Positions 10,766 to 20,362 are shown, numbered from the stretch's first letter. The stretch is DNA of 57,714 nt from Rhodocyclaceae bacterium (GCA_013426785.1 JACDZI010000011.1:1-57714); one strand, 5' to 3'. The notes: generated by a model from the sequence alone, not told the origin. A program made the numbers and translations.

Positions 10766-12127
10766 ATGGGCGCGACGATTGAAGTGAAAGTTCCCGACAT
10801 TGGCGATTTCAAGGGCATTCCGGTCATCGAGATTCATATCAAGCCGGGCGATACGGTCAAGGCCGAGGATTCGCTGATCACGCTCGAATCCGACAAGGCG
10901 ACGATGGACGTGCCAAGCCCTGCTGCCGGAACGGTGCGGGAAGTCAAGGTGGCGCTTGGCGACAAGGTTTCCGAAGGCAGTCTGGTGCTGCTGCTCGATA
11001 CCGGTGCTGAAAAAGTCGGCGCTGGCGAGACGGCTGCTGCTGCGCCGGTTGCAGCCCCGGCGCCAGCCGCTGCAACTCCCGTCGCACAATCAGTTACGAC
11101 CGTTGCCGAAGGCGAGGTGTGCGAACTGCGTCCGACCGAGGCCGAACCGACCACGGCTCCGGCGCAGATCAGCATGCCCTCGCCGGCCGAAACGGTCATG
11201 GCCATGGACGGCGCCAAGGCGCATGCCTCGCCTTCGGTGCGCCGCTTCGCCCGCGAGTTGGGCGTCGATGTCGCGAAGGTGAATGGCAGCGGGCCGAAGG
11301 GCCGCATTACGGAGCAGGACGTGCAGGGCTATGTCAAGGCGGCGCTGACTGCGTCGCCCGCTGCCGTCTCGCCAGCGCCGACTTTTTCGGGTGGCCTGGA
11401 GTTGTTGCCCTGGCCCAAGGTCGACTTCGCCAAGTTCGGCCCCATCGAGGTCAAGCCGCTGTCGCGCATCAAGAAGATCAGCGGCCCGAACCTCGCGCGC
11501 AACTGGGTGATGATTCCGGCGGTGACCTATCACGAGGAAGCCGACATCACCGACCTCGAAGCGCTGCGCGTTAGCCTCAACAAGGAGAACGAGAAGGCCG
11601 GCATCAAGCTCACCATGCTGGCTTTCATGATCAAGGCAGTGGTCGCCGCATTGAAGAAGTATCCCGACCTCAATACCTCGCTGGATGGAGACACTCAGAT
11701 CTTCAAGAACTACTGGCACATTGGCTTCGCCGCCGATACGCCGAACGGCCTGATGGTGCCGGTGCTGAAGAGTGCCGACCAGAAGGGCGTGATCGAGATC
11801 GCACAGGAAACCTCCGAACTGGCCAGGAAGGCGCGCGACGGTAAGCTGCTGGCGGGCGACATGCAGGGGGCGACCTTCACCATTTCCAGCGTCGGCGGCA
11901 TCGGCGGCACAGCTTTTTCGCCCATCGTCAATGCGCCGGAAGTGGCGATCCTCGGCGTCAGCAAGTCGAGCCTGAAACCGGTGTGGGATGGTCAGGCTTT
12001 CGCGCCGCGCCTGATCGTGCCGCTGTCCCTTTCCGCCGATCACCGCGTCATCGATGGTGCGCTGGCGACCCGTTTTAATGCCTACCTCGCCCAGTTGCTG
12101 GGCGATTTCCGCAGGGTGATGCTATGA
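10766..12127 (+). CDS. aceF: dihydrolipoamide acetyltransferase, E2 of pyruvate dehydrogenase
   Basis: A 453-residue E2 with one N-terminal lipoyl domain (ESDKATMD; the Lys is lipoylated), a peripheral-subunit-binding domain (ASPSVRRFARELGVD, GPKGRITEQDV) and the catalytic acetyltransferase domain ending in the SADHRVIDG active-site motif. Two copies of the 24-bp element are read in frame exactly in the flexible linkers. One on the sense strand follows the lipoyl domain (11011-11034, KVGAGETA); an inverted one follows the binding domain (11363-11386, VSPAPTF). Both carry the same GAGAC variant, so the mRNA could pair them. The start is ATG 10766; a GTG at 10760 overlaps the aceE stop. Its end overlaps lpd by 4 bp. 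Confidence 0.96.
   Translation: MGATIEVKVPDIGDFKGIPVIEIHIKPGDTVKAEDSLITLESDKATMDVPSPAAGTVREVKVALGDKVSEGSLVLLLDTGAEKVGAGETAAAAPVAAPAPAAATPVAQSVTTVAEGEVCELRPTEAEPTTAPAQISMPSPAETVMAMDGAKAHASPSVRRFARELGVDVAKVNGSGPKGRITEQDVQGYVKAALTASPAAVSPAPTFSGGLELLPWPKVDFAKFGPIEVKPLSRIKKISGPNLARNWVMIPAVTYHEEADITDLEALRVSLNKENEKAGIKLTMLAFMIKAVVAALKKYPDLNTSLDGDTQIFKNYWHIGFAADTPNGLMVPVLKSADQKGVIEIAQETSELARKARDGKLLAGDMQGATFTISSVGGIGGTAFSPIVNAPEVAILGVSKSSLKPVWDGQAFAPRLIVPLSLSADHRVIDGALATRFNAYLAQLLGDFRRVML
11011..11034 (+). repeat. 24-bp dispersed element, copy 5 (aceF, first linker)
   Basis: 23 of 24 match (GAGAC variant), read as KVGAGETA directly after the lipoyl domain. Confidence 0.82.
11363..11386 (-). repeat. 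24-bp dispersed element, copy 6 (aceF, second linker)
   Basis: Perfect inverted complement of copy 5 (same GAGAC variant), read antisense as VSPAPTF in the linker before the catalytic domain. Confidence 0.82.
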
Positions 12128-13542
12128 CTCATGATATGGAAACCGACATGCTGGTCCTCGGGGCCGGCCCCGGCGGCTACTCGGCCGCCTTCCGCAGCGC
12201 CGACCTCGGCCTGAAGACCGTATTGGTCGAACGCTATGCCACGCTGGGCGGTGTTTGCCTCAATGTTGGTTGCATTCCCTCCAAGGCGCTGCTGCACGTC
12301 GCGGCGGTGATGGAGGAGGCGCAGCACCTGTCCAGCGCCGGCGTGAGCTTCGCCGCGCCGCAGGTCGACATCGACGCCATGCGCGTCCACAAGCAGAAGG
12401 TGGTCGGCAAGCTGACCGGTGGCTTGGCCGGCATGGCTAAGGCGCGCAAGGTCGAGGTGGTGCAGGGGGTCGGCAAGTTCGTCGACAGCCACCATCTGGG
12501 GGTTGAAACGGCCAGCGGTGGCAAGACGATCCGCTTCGAGAAATGCATCATCGCTGCCGGTTCTTCCGCCGTGCATCTGCCTTTCCTGCCTCAGGATGCA
12601 CGCATCGTCGACTCGACCGGTGCGCTCGAACTGCGTGGCAAGCCCGAAAAGATGCTGGTGATCGGCGGCGGCATTATCGGCCTGGAGATGGCGACGGTGT
12701 ATTCGACGCTGGGCGCCAAAGTCGATGTCGTCGAGATGCTCGACAGCCTGATGCAGGGGCCGGACCGGGACGCGGTGAAGGTGTGGGAAAAGCAGAACGC
12801 CCACCGCTTCGCGCGCATCATGCTCAAGACAAAAACCACCGCCGTCGTCGCAAAGGACGATGGTCTGTGGGTGACGTTCGAGGGCGAAGCGGCGCCGTCA
12901 GAACCGCAGCGCTATGACCTGATCCTGCAAGCCGCTGGCCGCAGCCCGAACGGCAACAAGATTGCTGCCGATCGGGCCGGCGTGGCGGTCGACGCACGCG
13001 GCTTCATCGCCGTCGACAGCCAGATGCGTACCGGCGTGCCGCACATCTTCGCCATCGGCGATGTGGTCGGCAATCCCATGCTGGCGCACAAGGCGGTGCA
13101 TGAGGCCCACGTCGCCGCGGAAGCCGCCGCCGGCCAGAAGTCACATTTCGACGCGAGGGTCATTCCCGGCGTGGCCTACACGCATCCCGAAATCGCGTGG
13201 GTCGGCCTCGGCGAGGACGAGGCGAAGAAAGCAGGCCGCAAGGTCGAGGTCGCCAAGTTTCCGTGGGCGGCCTCCGGCCGGGCGATCGCCAACGGCGCCG
13301 ACTACGGCTTCACCAAACTGGTTTTCGACGCGGAAACCCATCGCATCGTCGGCGGCAGCATCGTCGGGCCGAACGCGGGCGACATGATCGGCGAGGTCTG
13401 CCTGGCCATCGAAATGGGCGCCGACGCGCTGGATATCGCCAAGACCATCCACCCGCACCCAACGCTGGGCGAAAGCATCGGCATGGCGGCCGAAGTGGCG
13501 CATGGCAGTTGCACCGATCTGCCGCCACTGAAGAAACGCTGA
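12124..13542 (+). CDS. lpd: dihydrolipoamide dehydrogenase, E3
   Basis: A 472-residue flavoprotein disulfide reductase. It has an N-terminal FAD motif GAGPGGYSAAF, the redox pair CLNVGC, a second dinucleotide motif VIGGGIIGLEMA, the IFAIGDVVG FAD-binding motif, and the C-terminal HPHPTLGES motif that supplies the active-site base in the partner subunit. It reoxidises the dihydrolipoyl group of E2 with NAD+. The ATG overlaps the aceF stop (ATGA), so translation is coupled. An exact copy of the 24-bp element begins on the base after the TGA. Confidence 0.96.
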   Translation: MTHDMETDMLVLGAGPGGYSAAFRSADLGLKTVLVERYATLGGVCLNVGCIPSKALLHVAAVMEEAQHLSSAGVSFAAPQVDIDAMRVHKQKVVGKLTGGLAGMAKARKVEVVQGVGKFVDSHHLGVETASGGKTIRFEKCIIAAGSSAVHLPFLPQDARIVDSTGALELRGKPEKMLVIGGGIIGLEMATVYSTLGAKVDVVEMLDSLMQGPDRDAVKVWEKQNAHRFARIMLKTKTTAVVAKDDGLWVTFEGEAAPSEPQRYDLILQAAGRSPNGNKIAADRAGVAVDARGFIAVDSQMRTGVPHIFAIGDVVGNPMLAHKAVHEAHVAAEAAAGQKSHFDARVIPGVAYTHPEIAWVGLGEDEAKKAGRKVEVAKFPWAASGRAIANGADYGFTKLVFDAETHRIVGGSIVGPNAGDMIGEVCLAIEMGADALDIAKTIHPHPTLGESIGMAAEVAHGSCTDLPPLKKR

Positions 13543-13566
13543 AAAAGTCGGCGCTGGCGGGACGGC
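13543..13566 (+). repeat. 24-bp dispersed element, copy 7 (directly after lpd stop)
   Basis: Exact copy starting on the base after the lpd stop codon (TGA at 13540-13542). Confidence 0.87.
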
Positions 13567-13575
13567 GACGGTCGG

Positions 13576-14553
13576 CTAGGGGCGGGCCTGCTCGTCCGCG
13601 ATGTGGCGGCGCACGATGTCGTCGAAGTCGGCGTCGCGTGCAAAGCCCATTGCGTCGCTTCGCGTGGTCTCGAAATTGCCCGGCCAGGAATTGACGATAC
13701 GCATGATCGCGGGATCAGGCTCCCAACTGATGCGGGCGACGGCTTCCGGGCCGGCAATGCGCCCCAGCGCGGCGACCATTTCACTGACGCTGGTGCAAAG
13801 GCCGGGGAGGTTCAGGACACGGCTGTAGCCAAAGCGGCCAGCGTCGATGTCGTGTCCATGGATCAGGTTCTCGATGGCGAAGTGCGGCGAGATCAACCAC
13901 ATCGGCGTTTCCGGCGGTACGGGACAGTTGGCCGCAAGACCCTTGAGCGGCTCGCGGATGATGCCACTGGCGAAGCTCGACGCCGCCTTGTTCGGCACTC
14001 CGGGACGCACGCATACGGTGGGCATGCGCAGGGCGCGGCCATCGACGAAACCCTTGCGGCTGTAATCATTGACCAGCAGTTCGCCCATCACCTTCTGAGC
14101 GCCATAGGAACTTTGCGGCGTCGGGGCCTGATGGTCCGGCACCCTGGCAGGCAGGGTGCCGCCGAATACCGCCACCGAACTGGAAAAAACCACGCGCGGG
14201 CAATTGCCGTTTTGCCTGGCCCGTTCGAGGATGCGCCGGGTGGCATCGAAGTTGATCTTCATGCCCAGGTCGAAATCCGCCTCGGCATGACTGCTGACGA
14301 TGGCGGCCAGATGGAAGATCGACTGGGTCTGCGGGGTCAGGACGGACTGGAGCAGCGACTCATCGCCGATGTCGCCGGTAACGACTTCGATGCGCGGGTC
14401 GCTGAAGCTCTGCGCCGGCACGACATCCAGCAAAGTGATGCGTGTCAGGGGGGTTGGCACGCCCTCCGCATTGGCAAGCGTGCTGCGTTCGAGCAGTCGC
14501 CGCGCCAGGCGCGCACCCAGCAGGCCGGCACCGCCGGTAATCAGAATTTGCAT
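13576..14553 (-). CDS. denD: D-erythronate dehydrogenase-like NAD-dependent epimerase/dehydratase
   Basis: A 325-residue extended short-chain dehydrogenase. It starts with the Rossmann motif ITGGAGLLGARLA, has FHLAAIVSSHAEADF, and the catalytic Tyr/Lys in SSYGAQKVMGELL (Y-x3-K). RMPTVCVRPG and the C-terminal layout match the DenD group, which oxidises D-erythronate to 2-oxo-tetronate. The function is inferred from family plus context: it is divergently transcribed from otnK-otnC-otnI, the enzymes that process that product. A GGAAGG ribosome site precedes the ATG. The 120-bp divergent region probably holds promoters for both directions, but no regulator gene is in the window. Confidence 0.82.
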   Translation of the reverse strand: MQILITGGAGLLGARLARRLLERSTLANAEGVPTPLTRITLLDVVPAQSFSDPRIEVVTGDIGDESLLQSVLTPQTQSIFHLAAIVSSHAEADFDLGMKINFDATRRILERARQNGNCPRVVFSSSVAVFGGTLPARVPDHQAPTPQSSYGAQKVMGELLVNDYSRKGFVDGRALRMPTVCVRPGVPNKAASSFASGIIREPLKGLAANCPVPPETPMWLISPHFAIENLIHGHDIDAGRFGYSRVLNLPGLCTSVSEMVAALGRIAGPEAVARISWEPDPAIMRIVNSWPGNFETTRSDAMGFARDADFDDIVRRHIADEQARP

Positions 14554-14673
14554 GAGTTTTCCTTCCGATGGAACAGTGCGGCGTCAGGCCCGGTACCAGG
14601 GAGTTCGCCGCTGGTGAGCAAGAAAAAAAACTTGTAATATCCGTGCGCATCATACCCATTTCTCCTCCGTGCC

Positions 14674-16026
14674 ATGACGGAGTCCATTGGTGAGTCCGCT
14701 GGTATCCCCCGTCTTTCCGAAAACTCCGCCGGCCTGCCGGGTGCTGAGGGTATGGTGAAGCCGCTGCTGGGCTGCATCGCTGACGATTTTACCGGGGCCA
14801 CCGACCTGGCCGGCATGCTGGTACGCGCCGGCATGCGCACGGTGCAGATGATCGACGTGCCGACGCACCCCCTGCCGTCCGAAGTCGATGCAGTGGTGAT
14901 CGCACTGAAGTCGCGCACCGTTCCGGCGGCCGAAGCGGTCAACAGTGCGCTGGTGGCACTTGACTGGTTGCGTGCGGCCGGCTGTCGGCAGTTCTATTTC
15001 AAATATTGTTCGACCTTCGATTCGACCGATGCCGGCAACATCGGCCCGGTGACGGATGCCCTGATGACCGCGCTCGGGACCGACTTCACGATTGCCTGCC
15101 CGGCCTTCCCCGAAAACAAGCGCACGATCTTCAACGGTTACCTGTTTGTCGGCGACGTGTTGCTCAACGAAAGCGGCATGCGCGACCATCCCCTGACGCC
15201 GATGACCGACGCCAACCTGGTGCGCATATTGCAACGACAAACGCAGCGCCAGGTCGGGCTGATCCGACATGCCACGATAGCGGGCGGGGCGGCGGCGATC
15301 CGCGAGGAAATCCAGCGTTTGCGCACGGCCGGTGTGGCGATTGCCATCGTTGATGCGATCAGCGATGCCGACCTGATGCAGATCGGTGCGGCCTGCGCCG
15401 AGTTGGCATTGGTTACCGCCGGTTCGGGCATTGCGCTGGGCCTGCCGCAGAATTTCCGGCGCGAGGGATGCCTGGGCAACCGGATCGATGCCAATGCGTC
15501 GAGTTACCCGGTCGGCCATCGCGCCATCCTCTCTGGAAGCTGTTCTCTGGCCACCCAGGCGCAGGTTGCTCGCGCCATCGCTGCCGGCTGCCCCGCATTC
15601 AAGATCGACCCGTTGAGGCTCGCCGACGGCGAGGATCTGGTCGCCAAGGCGCTGGACTGGGCGACGCCTTTACTGTCCGGCAATCGCCCGCCCTTAATCT
15701 ATGCCACGGCAGATGCCGACAATGTCCGGGCCGCTCAAGCCAGGATCGGCGCGGTGCCCGCCGGCGCCCTGGTCGAACAGGCGCTCACCCGGATCGCCCA
15801 GGGCCTGGTTGAACGTGGCGTACGGCAACTGATCGTCGCCGGGGGTGAGACTTCGGGGGCCGTGGTGTCCGCCTTGAACGTGACGGGGTTGCACATCGGC
15901 CCGCAAATCGACCCCGGTGTGCCCTGGACACTTAGCCTGGGTGCCTCCCCGCTGGCCTTGGCCCTCAAGTCCGGCAATTTCGGCGCGCCGGACTTTTTCA
16001 CGCAGGCCTGGAACGTATTGCCATGA
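14674..16026 (+). CDS. otnK: 3-oxo-tetronate kinase, four-carbon acid sugar kinase family (DUF1537)
   Basis: Up to 450 residues. The kinase fold starts at LLGCIADDFTGATDLAGML, the family's N-terminal signature, and includes FKYCSTFDSTDAGNIGPV and the C-terminal ATP-site segments GGETSGAVV and LKSGNFGAPDFF. OtnK phosphorylates 3-oxo-tetronate at O4. Start choice is uncertain: the first 26 residues are not typical, and an internal ATG at 14752 would give the usual length of about 424, but neither start has a good Shine-Dalgarno sequence. A possible -10 TAATAT lies at 14635-14640. The stop overlaps the otnC ATG, indicating one operon. Confidence 0.88.
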   Translation: MTESIGESAGIPRLSENSAGLPGAEGMVKPLLGCIADDFTGATDLAGMLVRAGMRTVQMIDVPTHPLPSEVDAVVIALKSRTVPAAEAVNSALVALDWLRAAGCRQFYFKYCSTFDSTDAGNIGPVTDALMTALGTDFTIACPAFPENKRTIFNGYLFVGDVLLNESGMRDHPLTPMTDANLVRILQRQTQRQVGLIRHATIAGGAAAIREEIQRLRTAGVAIAIVDAISDADLMQIGAACAELALVTAGSGIALGLPQNFRREGCLGNRIDANASSYPVGHRAILSGSCSLATQAQVARAIAAGCPAFKIDPLRLADGEDLVAKALDWATPLLSGNRPPLIYATADADNVRAAQARIGAVPAGALVEQALTRIAQGLVERGVRQLIVAGGETSGAVVSALNVTGLHIGPQIDPGVPWTLSLGASPLALALKSGNFGAPDFFTQAWNVLP

Positions 16027-16661
16027 ACGAAGCCGCATTGCGCGAAGCGATTTGCCGATGCGGCGCTTCTTTATTCGCCCGTGGCCTCGCCACCGGCAGC
16101 AGCGGCAATGTCAGTGTCCGCCTCGACGACGGTTGGCTTCTGACCCCGACCAACAGTTGCCTCGGGCAGCTTGAACCGGACCGCCTGGCCAAGCTCGACT
16201 GGCAGGGCAGACTGCTTTCCGGCGCGCCAGCCTCGAAGGAAGCCTTCCTGCATCGCGCGATGTATGAAGCATGCCCGGCTGCGGCAGCGATCATCCACCT
16301 GCATTCGACTTACGCGGCGGCCGTTTCATGCATGTCCGGACTCGACCCGACCGATTGCATTCCGCCGCTGACCGCTTATTTCGTCATGAAAATTGGCAAA
16401 CTGCCGCTGGTGCCCTACCATCGTCCGGGTGACCCGGCCCTTGGGGAAGCGATGCGCCAGATGGCTGGCAGGCACAGTGCGGTTCTGCTCGCCAACCACG
16501 GTCCGGTGGTTTCCGGCCCGACGATCGAAAGCGCCCTGTACGCTACCGAGGAACTGGAGGAAACAGCGAAATTGTTCCTGCTGTTGCGCGGCCATAATCC
16601 GCGCATACTCGACACTGAAGAGATCGCCGAACTGGCGCGTGTCTTTCCCGCCGAAAAATAA
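16023..16661 (+). CDS. otnC: 3-oxo-tetronate 4-phosphate decarboxylase (class II aldolase family)
   Basis: A 212-residue class II aldolase/adducin-family protein. Its features are [14 protein letters not shown] (phosphate-binding loop), [21 protein letters not shown] with a catalytic Glu, the metal-binding IHLHSTYA, and a later NHGPVVSG that supplies the third His. In the four-carbon acid pathway this family decarboxylates 3-oxo-tetronate 4-phosphate to dihydroxyacetone phosphate. It overlaps otnK by 4 bp and is followed 14 bp later by otnI. Confidence 0.88.
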   Translation: MNEAALREAICRCGASLFARGLATGSSGNVSVRLDDGWLLTPTNSCLGQLEPDRLAKLDWQGRLLSGAPASKEAFLHRAMYEACPAAAAIIHLHSTYAAAVSCMSGLDPTDCIPPLTAYFVMKIGKLPLVPYHRPGDPALGEAMRQMAGRHSAVLLANHGPVVSGPTIESALYATEELEETAKLFLLLRGHNPRILDTEEIAELARVFPAEK

Positions 16662-16675
16662 CAAGGAAAAGTGAC

Positions 16676-17467
16676 ATGCCACGCTTTGCCGCCAACCTGA
16701 CCATGATGTTCAACGAAGTCCCGTTCGCCGAACGCTTCGCGGCGGCGGCGCGGGCAGGCTTCCGGGCGGTCGAATTCCTTTTTCCCTATGACCATGCTCC
16801 TGACACCGTGGCTGGCTGGTTGCAGGCCAACGACCTGCAAAACGTCCTCTTCAACATGCCACCCGGCGACTGGCAAGCCGGTGAGCGCGGCCTGGGGGCG
16901 CTGCCGGGCCGCGAGGCGGAGTTTCAAGACGGCGTGACCAAGGCGCTCAATTACGCGCAGGCGCTCGGCACGCCGCGCCTGCACGCCATGGCGGGCCTGC
17001 TGCCTGCGGGCGCCGACCCTGCCGCATGCCGCGCAACCTACATCGACAACCTGCGCCATACCGCCGATCGCTGCGCAAAACAGGGCATCATGGTCTTGAT
17101 CGAGCCGATCAACACGCGCGACATTCCCGGCTACTTCCTCAATACCCAGGCCGAAGCACAAGCCATCCGCGCTGCTGTGGGCGCACCCAACCTCAAGGTG
17201 CAGATGGACCTTTATCACGCCCAGATCGTCGAAGGCGACATCGCCACGAAACTGCGCCGCTATCTGCCGCATATCGGCCACATCCAGATCGCCAGCGTGC
17301 CTGAGCGCCACGAACCGGACGACGGCGAACTGAATTATCCTTACCTGTTCCGTTTGCTGGACGAACTGGGATACGACGGCTGGCTGGGTTGCGAATACCG
17401 GCCGGCCGGCGCCACCGAAGCGGGCCTGGGCTGGCTGCCCAAGCCGCAACACCGTAGCACTCTGTAG
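16676..17467 (+). CDS. otnI: 2-oxo-tetronate isomerase (hydroxypyruvate isomerase family)
   Basis: A 263-residue TIM-barrel protein of the xylose-isomerase-like/hydroxypyruvate isomerase family. It opens with [14 protein letters not shown] and contains [17 protein letters not shown] (catalytic Glu), [16 protein letters not shown] (metal-binding Asp and His), [17 protein letters not shown] and GWLGCEYRP. It should interconvert 2-oxo- and 3-oxo-tetronate, feeding products of DenD and the LtnD-like enzyme into OtnK/OtnC. The name hyi would be the alternative; location within the otn cluster decides for otnI. An AAGGAAAAG ribosome site lies upstream. Confidence 0.88.
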   Translation: MPRFAANLTMMFNEVPFAERFAAAARAGFRAVEFLFPYDHAPDTVAGWLQANDLQNVLFNMPPGDWQAGERGLGALPGREAEFQDGVTKALNYAQALGTPRLHAMAGLLPAGADPAACRATYIDNLRHTADRCAKQGIMVLIEPINTRDIPGYFLNTQAEAQAIRAAVGAPNLKVQMDLYHAQIVEGDIATKLRRYLPHIGHIQIASVPERHEPDDGELNYPYLFRLLDELGYDGWLGCEYRPAGATEAGLGWLPKPQHRSTL

Positions 17468-17510
17468 TTTCGACGTGTCAATCCAATAAACCATCAAGGA
17501 GGTTTACCCG

Positions 17511-18497
17511 ATGAAAGCACTCCGCATCAGTGTCATGGCAATGGCAATTTCCGGCTTGGCTCTGGGTTTCGTTGCCCCCATGGCCAGTGCCCAAACGACC
17601 ATGCGCATCAGCGTTTCGACCGCACAAAACTCGCACCAGGGGGTCGCCATCGATACGCTGGCCAAGGAAGTCGAAGCGCGCAGCAACGGCCGCTACAAGA
17701 TCAAGACGTTCTACGCGGGTGCGTTGGGTGCTGAGCGCGAGGCCATCGAGGCGGTGCAACTCGGCACGCAGGAGCTGACCTGGACCTCCACCGGTCCGAT
17801 CCCCAACTTCGTCCCCGAAGTGAAGATCCTCGACGTGCCCTTCCTGTTCCGTGACTACGCGCATGCCCGTGCCGTACTGGACGGACAGATCGGCCAGGAC
17901 ATGCTGAAAAAATTCGACGCCAAGGGCTTCAAGGCGCTGGCCTGGGGCGAGAACGGTTTCCGCCACATGACCAACAACAAGCGCGCCATCAACGCCCCGG
18001 ACGACATGAAGGGCCTGAAGATGCGCACCATGGAGAACCCGGTGCACATCCAGGCCTACAAGGGCTTCGGCATCATCCCGACGCCGATGGCCTTCTCCGA
18101 AGTGTTCACCGCCCTCCAGCAAGGTACCGTCGATGGCCAGGAAAACCCGCTGTCGGTGATTACCGCCAACAAGTTCGAGCAGGTGCAGAAATACCTGACC
18201 CTGACCGGCCATGTCTACTCGCCCGGTATCTTCCTGATGAACAAGGCCGTGTTCGACAAGCTGTCGCCCGCCGACCAGCAGATCTTCCTCGAATCCGCCA
18301 AGGTGGCCGCCAAAGCCAACCGCGACCGCGTCGATGAGGATGAAAAGACGGCTGTCACCTACCTGCGCGGCAAAGGCATGAACGTCATCGACAATGTCGA
18401 CCGCAGCAAGTATCAGTCGGTGCTGGCACCCGTGTTTGCTGATTTCGAAAAGCAGTTCGGCAAGGCCGCCATCGACCAGATCAAGGCCGTCAAGTAA
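17511..18497 (+). CDS. dctP: TRAP transporter substrate-binding protein (DctP family)
   Basis: A 328-residue periplasmic solute receptor. A Sec signal peptide of about 27 residues (cut after PMASA) is followed by the DctP fold: YKIKTFYAGALGAEREAIEAVQLG, the ENGFRHMTNNKR strand, the binding-site motif LKMRTMENPVH with the conserved Arg, and GTVDGQENPLSV. The likely ligand is a four-carbon sugar acid (erythronate or threonate), inferred only from the cluster. It has a strong AAGGAGG ribosome site. A stable hairpin follows the stop, so the receptor is probably made in excess over the membrane subunits. Confidence 0.92.
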   Translation: MKALRISVMAMAISGLALGFVAPMASAQTTMRISVSTAQNSHQGVAIDTLAKEVEARSNGRYKIKTFYAGALGAEREAIEAVQLGTQELTWTSTGPIPNFVPEVKILDVPFLFRDYAHARAVLDGQIGQDMLKKFDAKGFKALAWGENGFRHMTNNKRAINAPDDMKGLKMRTMENPVHIQAYKGFGIIPTPMAFSEVFTALQQGTVDGQENPLSVITANKFEQVQKYLTLTGHVYSPGIFLMNKAVFDKLSPADQQIFLESAKVAAKANRDRVDEDEKTAVTYLRGKGMNVIDNVDRSKYQSVLAPVFADFEKQFGKAAIDQIKAVK

Positions 18498-18512
18498 GCC
18501 GTAGAGACGCAT

Positions 18513-18541
18513 GCAGCCCGGTCACTTCCCGGGCTGCTTTT
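18513..18541 (+). terminator. intercistronic hairpin with T-tract between dctP and dctQ
   Basis: GCAGCCCGG and CCGGGCTGC form a 9-bp GC-rich stem with a 7-nt loop, followed by TTTT. Because dctQ and dctM follow in the same direction, it probably acts as a partial terminator or as a 3' stabiliser of the dctP message. Confidence 0.75.
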
Positions 18542-18563
18542 CGTTCTCGCTCACGGGGAATTC

Positions 18564-19058
18564 ATGAAAGCCGCCTTTCTCGCCTTCGAACACCATCTCA
18601 CCACGCTGTCGATGTGGCTTGCCAGCGCCATGCTGGTTATCTCGGCGTCGCTTGGCCTGTTCCAGATCCTCACCCGCTTCGTCTTCGAGCAACCCGCTGA
18701 ATGGACGGAGGTGCTGGTGCGTTTCGCCCTCATCTGGATGGTCTTCCTCGGGATTCCGCAAGCCTTCCGGCGCGGCTCGATGGTCTCCATCGACCTCATG
18801 CATCGGCTGGCCCCGCGCGTGTTCCGCCGCATTCTCGAAGCCCTGATCATGATCGTCACGCTCGCCCTGCTGGCAGTGATCGTCTGGTGGGGCTGGGACT
18901 ATGCCCAGCGCGGCAAGGTACAGACCATGATCGGTCTTGAGGGCGTTTCGATGTTCTGGGCCTACATCGCGTTGCCGGTCGGCAGTCTGATCGCCGCTTT
19001 CGGCGTCATCGGCAATTTCCTCGAGCCGTGTCATCACGAGCTTGAGACGGCGCAGTAA
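18564..19058 (+). CDS. dctQ: TRAP transporter small membrane subunit (DctQ family)
   Basis: A 164-residue protein with four predicted hydrophobic segments and the DctQ core FVFEQPAEWTEVLVRFALIWMV followed by a loop with MVSIDL. This is the small integral membrane subunit that links the periplasmic receptor to the DctM channel. A GGGGA ribosome site precedes the ATG. It is flanked by dctP and dctM in the canonical order. Confidence 0.9.
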   Translation: MKAAFLAFEHHLTTLSMWLASAMLVISASLGLFQILTRFVFEQPAEWTEVLVRFALIWMVFLGIPQAFRRGSMVSIDLMHRLAPRVFRRILEALIMIVTLALLAVIVWWGWDYAQRGKVQTMIGLEGVSMFWAYIALPVGSLIAAFGVIGNFLEPCHHELETAQ

Positions 19059-19084
19059 GCGCGCAACGGAACCGGGAGCGCGCC

Positions 19085-20362
19085 ATGTCCTTCGCCATGC
19101 TGATCACGATGATCCTGTGCTTCGTTTTTTCCGTCTCGATCGCCGTGTCGATCGGGGTGGCAAGCATCGTCGGCATCCAGGTCGCCGAAGCCAACATGCT
19201 CATCGCGGTGAAGGAAATCTTCACCTCGATCAACAAGTTTCCCCTCGCGGCGATTCCCTTCTTCATTTTCGCCGGCAACCTGATGGAAACCGGCGGCATC
19301 TCCAAGCGGCTGGTCGAATTCGCCAAGTCCCTCGTTGGCGGCATCCAGGGTGGCCTGGCCGCCACCTGCGTGCTGACCTGCATGATCTTCGCGGCGATTT
19401 CCGGCTCGTCGGTGGCGACCACTTTCGCCATCGGCGCCATCCTGATTCCCGCCCTGGTCAAGCACGGTTACCCGATCAGCTATGCGGCGGCTTTGCAGGC
19501 CACCTCGGCCGAGCTGGGTGTCATCATTCCGCCATCGATCCCGATGATTCTCTACGGTGTCTCCGCCGAGGTCTCGATCGGCGAACTGTTCATCGCCGGC
19601 TTTGGCCCCGGCATCCTGATCGGTGTTGCCCTGATGATCTTCGTCATCGTCTATGCGCGCATCAAGGGCTACGGCAAGCAGGATCACATCGGCAAGCTGC
19701 CGGTGCTGGTGGCCTTGCGCCAGGCCTGGCTGGCGCTGTTGATGCCCTTCGTCATCCTCGGCGGCATCTACGGCGGGGTGTTCACGCCCACCGAAGCCTC
19801 CGTGGTTGCGGTGTTCTACGCCTTCATCCTCGGCGTGTTCATCTACCGCGAAACGAAATGGAGCGATCTGCCGGGGGTCCTGCGCAAGTCGGTGATCGCC
19901 TCGTCGGTGATCATGTTCATCATCGCCAATGCGGGCCTGTTCAGTTTCATGATCACGCGCGCTGGCGTGCCGGAGCTGATCGGCACCTGGCTTTCGGAAA
20001 CCCTGCAAAGCCCGGCCTACTTCCTGCTGGGTGTGAATCTCGCCCTGTTCGTCATCGGCATGTTCATCGAGACCTCGGCCTCGATCATCGTGCTGGCCCC
20101 GATCCTCGTCCCGGTGGCGATGAAGTTCGGCGTCGATCCGGTGCACTTCGGCATGATCATGATCGTCAACCTGGCGCTTGGCATGATCACCCCGCCCTTC
20201 GGCGTCAATCTGTTTGCGGCCTGCACGGTTGCCAAAATCTCGCTTGATCGCATGGCACCGAAGCTGCTGCCCTTTATCGGCGTGATCATCGCCTGCCTGA
20301 TGGTGATTACCTACTTCCCGCCACTTTCACTCGCCTTGCGGGATTTCATGTATGTCCGCTGA
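19085..20362 (+). CDS. dctM: TRAP transporter large permease (DctM family)
   Basis: A 425-residue, strongly hydrophobic permease with about 12 membrane segments. Family landmarks include PLAAIPFFIFAGNLMETGGI, ISGSSVATTFAIG, ELGVIIPPSIPMILYG, ETSASIIVLAPIL and the ending LGMITPPFGVNLF. It uses the cation gradient to import the ligand delivered by the receptor. Its last 11 bp overlap the ltnD-like gene, so transporter and dehydrogenase are co-translated. Confidence 0.93.
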   Translation: MSFAMLITMILCFVFSVSIAVSIGVASIVGIQVAEANMLIAVKEIFTSINKFPLAAIPFFIFAGNLMETGGISKRLVEFAKSLVGGIQGGLAATCVLTCMIFAAISGSSVATTFAIGAILIPALVKHGYPISYAAALQATSAELGVIIPPSIPMILYGVSAEVSIGELFIAGFGPGILIGVALMIFVIVYARIKGYGKQDHIGKLPVLVALRQAWLALLMPFVILGGIYGGVFTPTEASVVAVFYAFILGVFIYRETKWSDLPGVLRKSVIASSVIMFIIANAGLFSFMITRAGVPELIGTWLSETLQSPAYFLLGVNLALFVIGMFIETSASIIVLAPILVPVAMKFGVDPVHFGMIMIVNLALGMITPPFGVNLFAACTVAKISLDRMAPKLLPFIGVIIACLMVITYFPPLSLALRDFMYVR

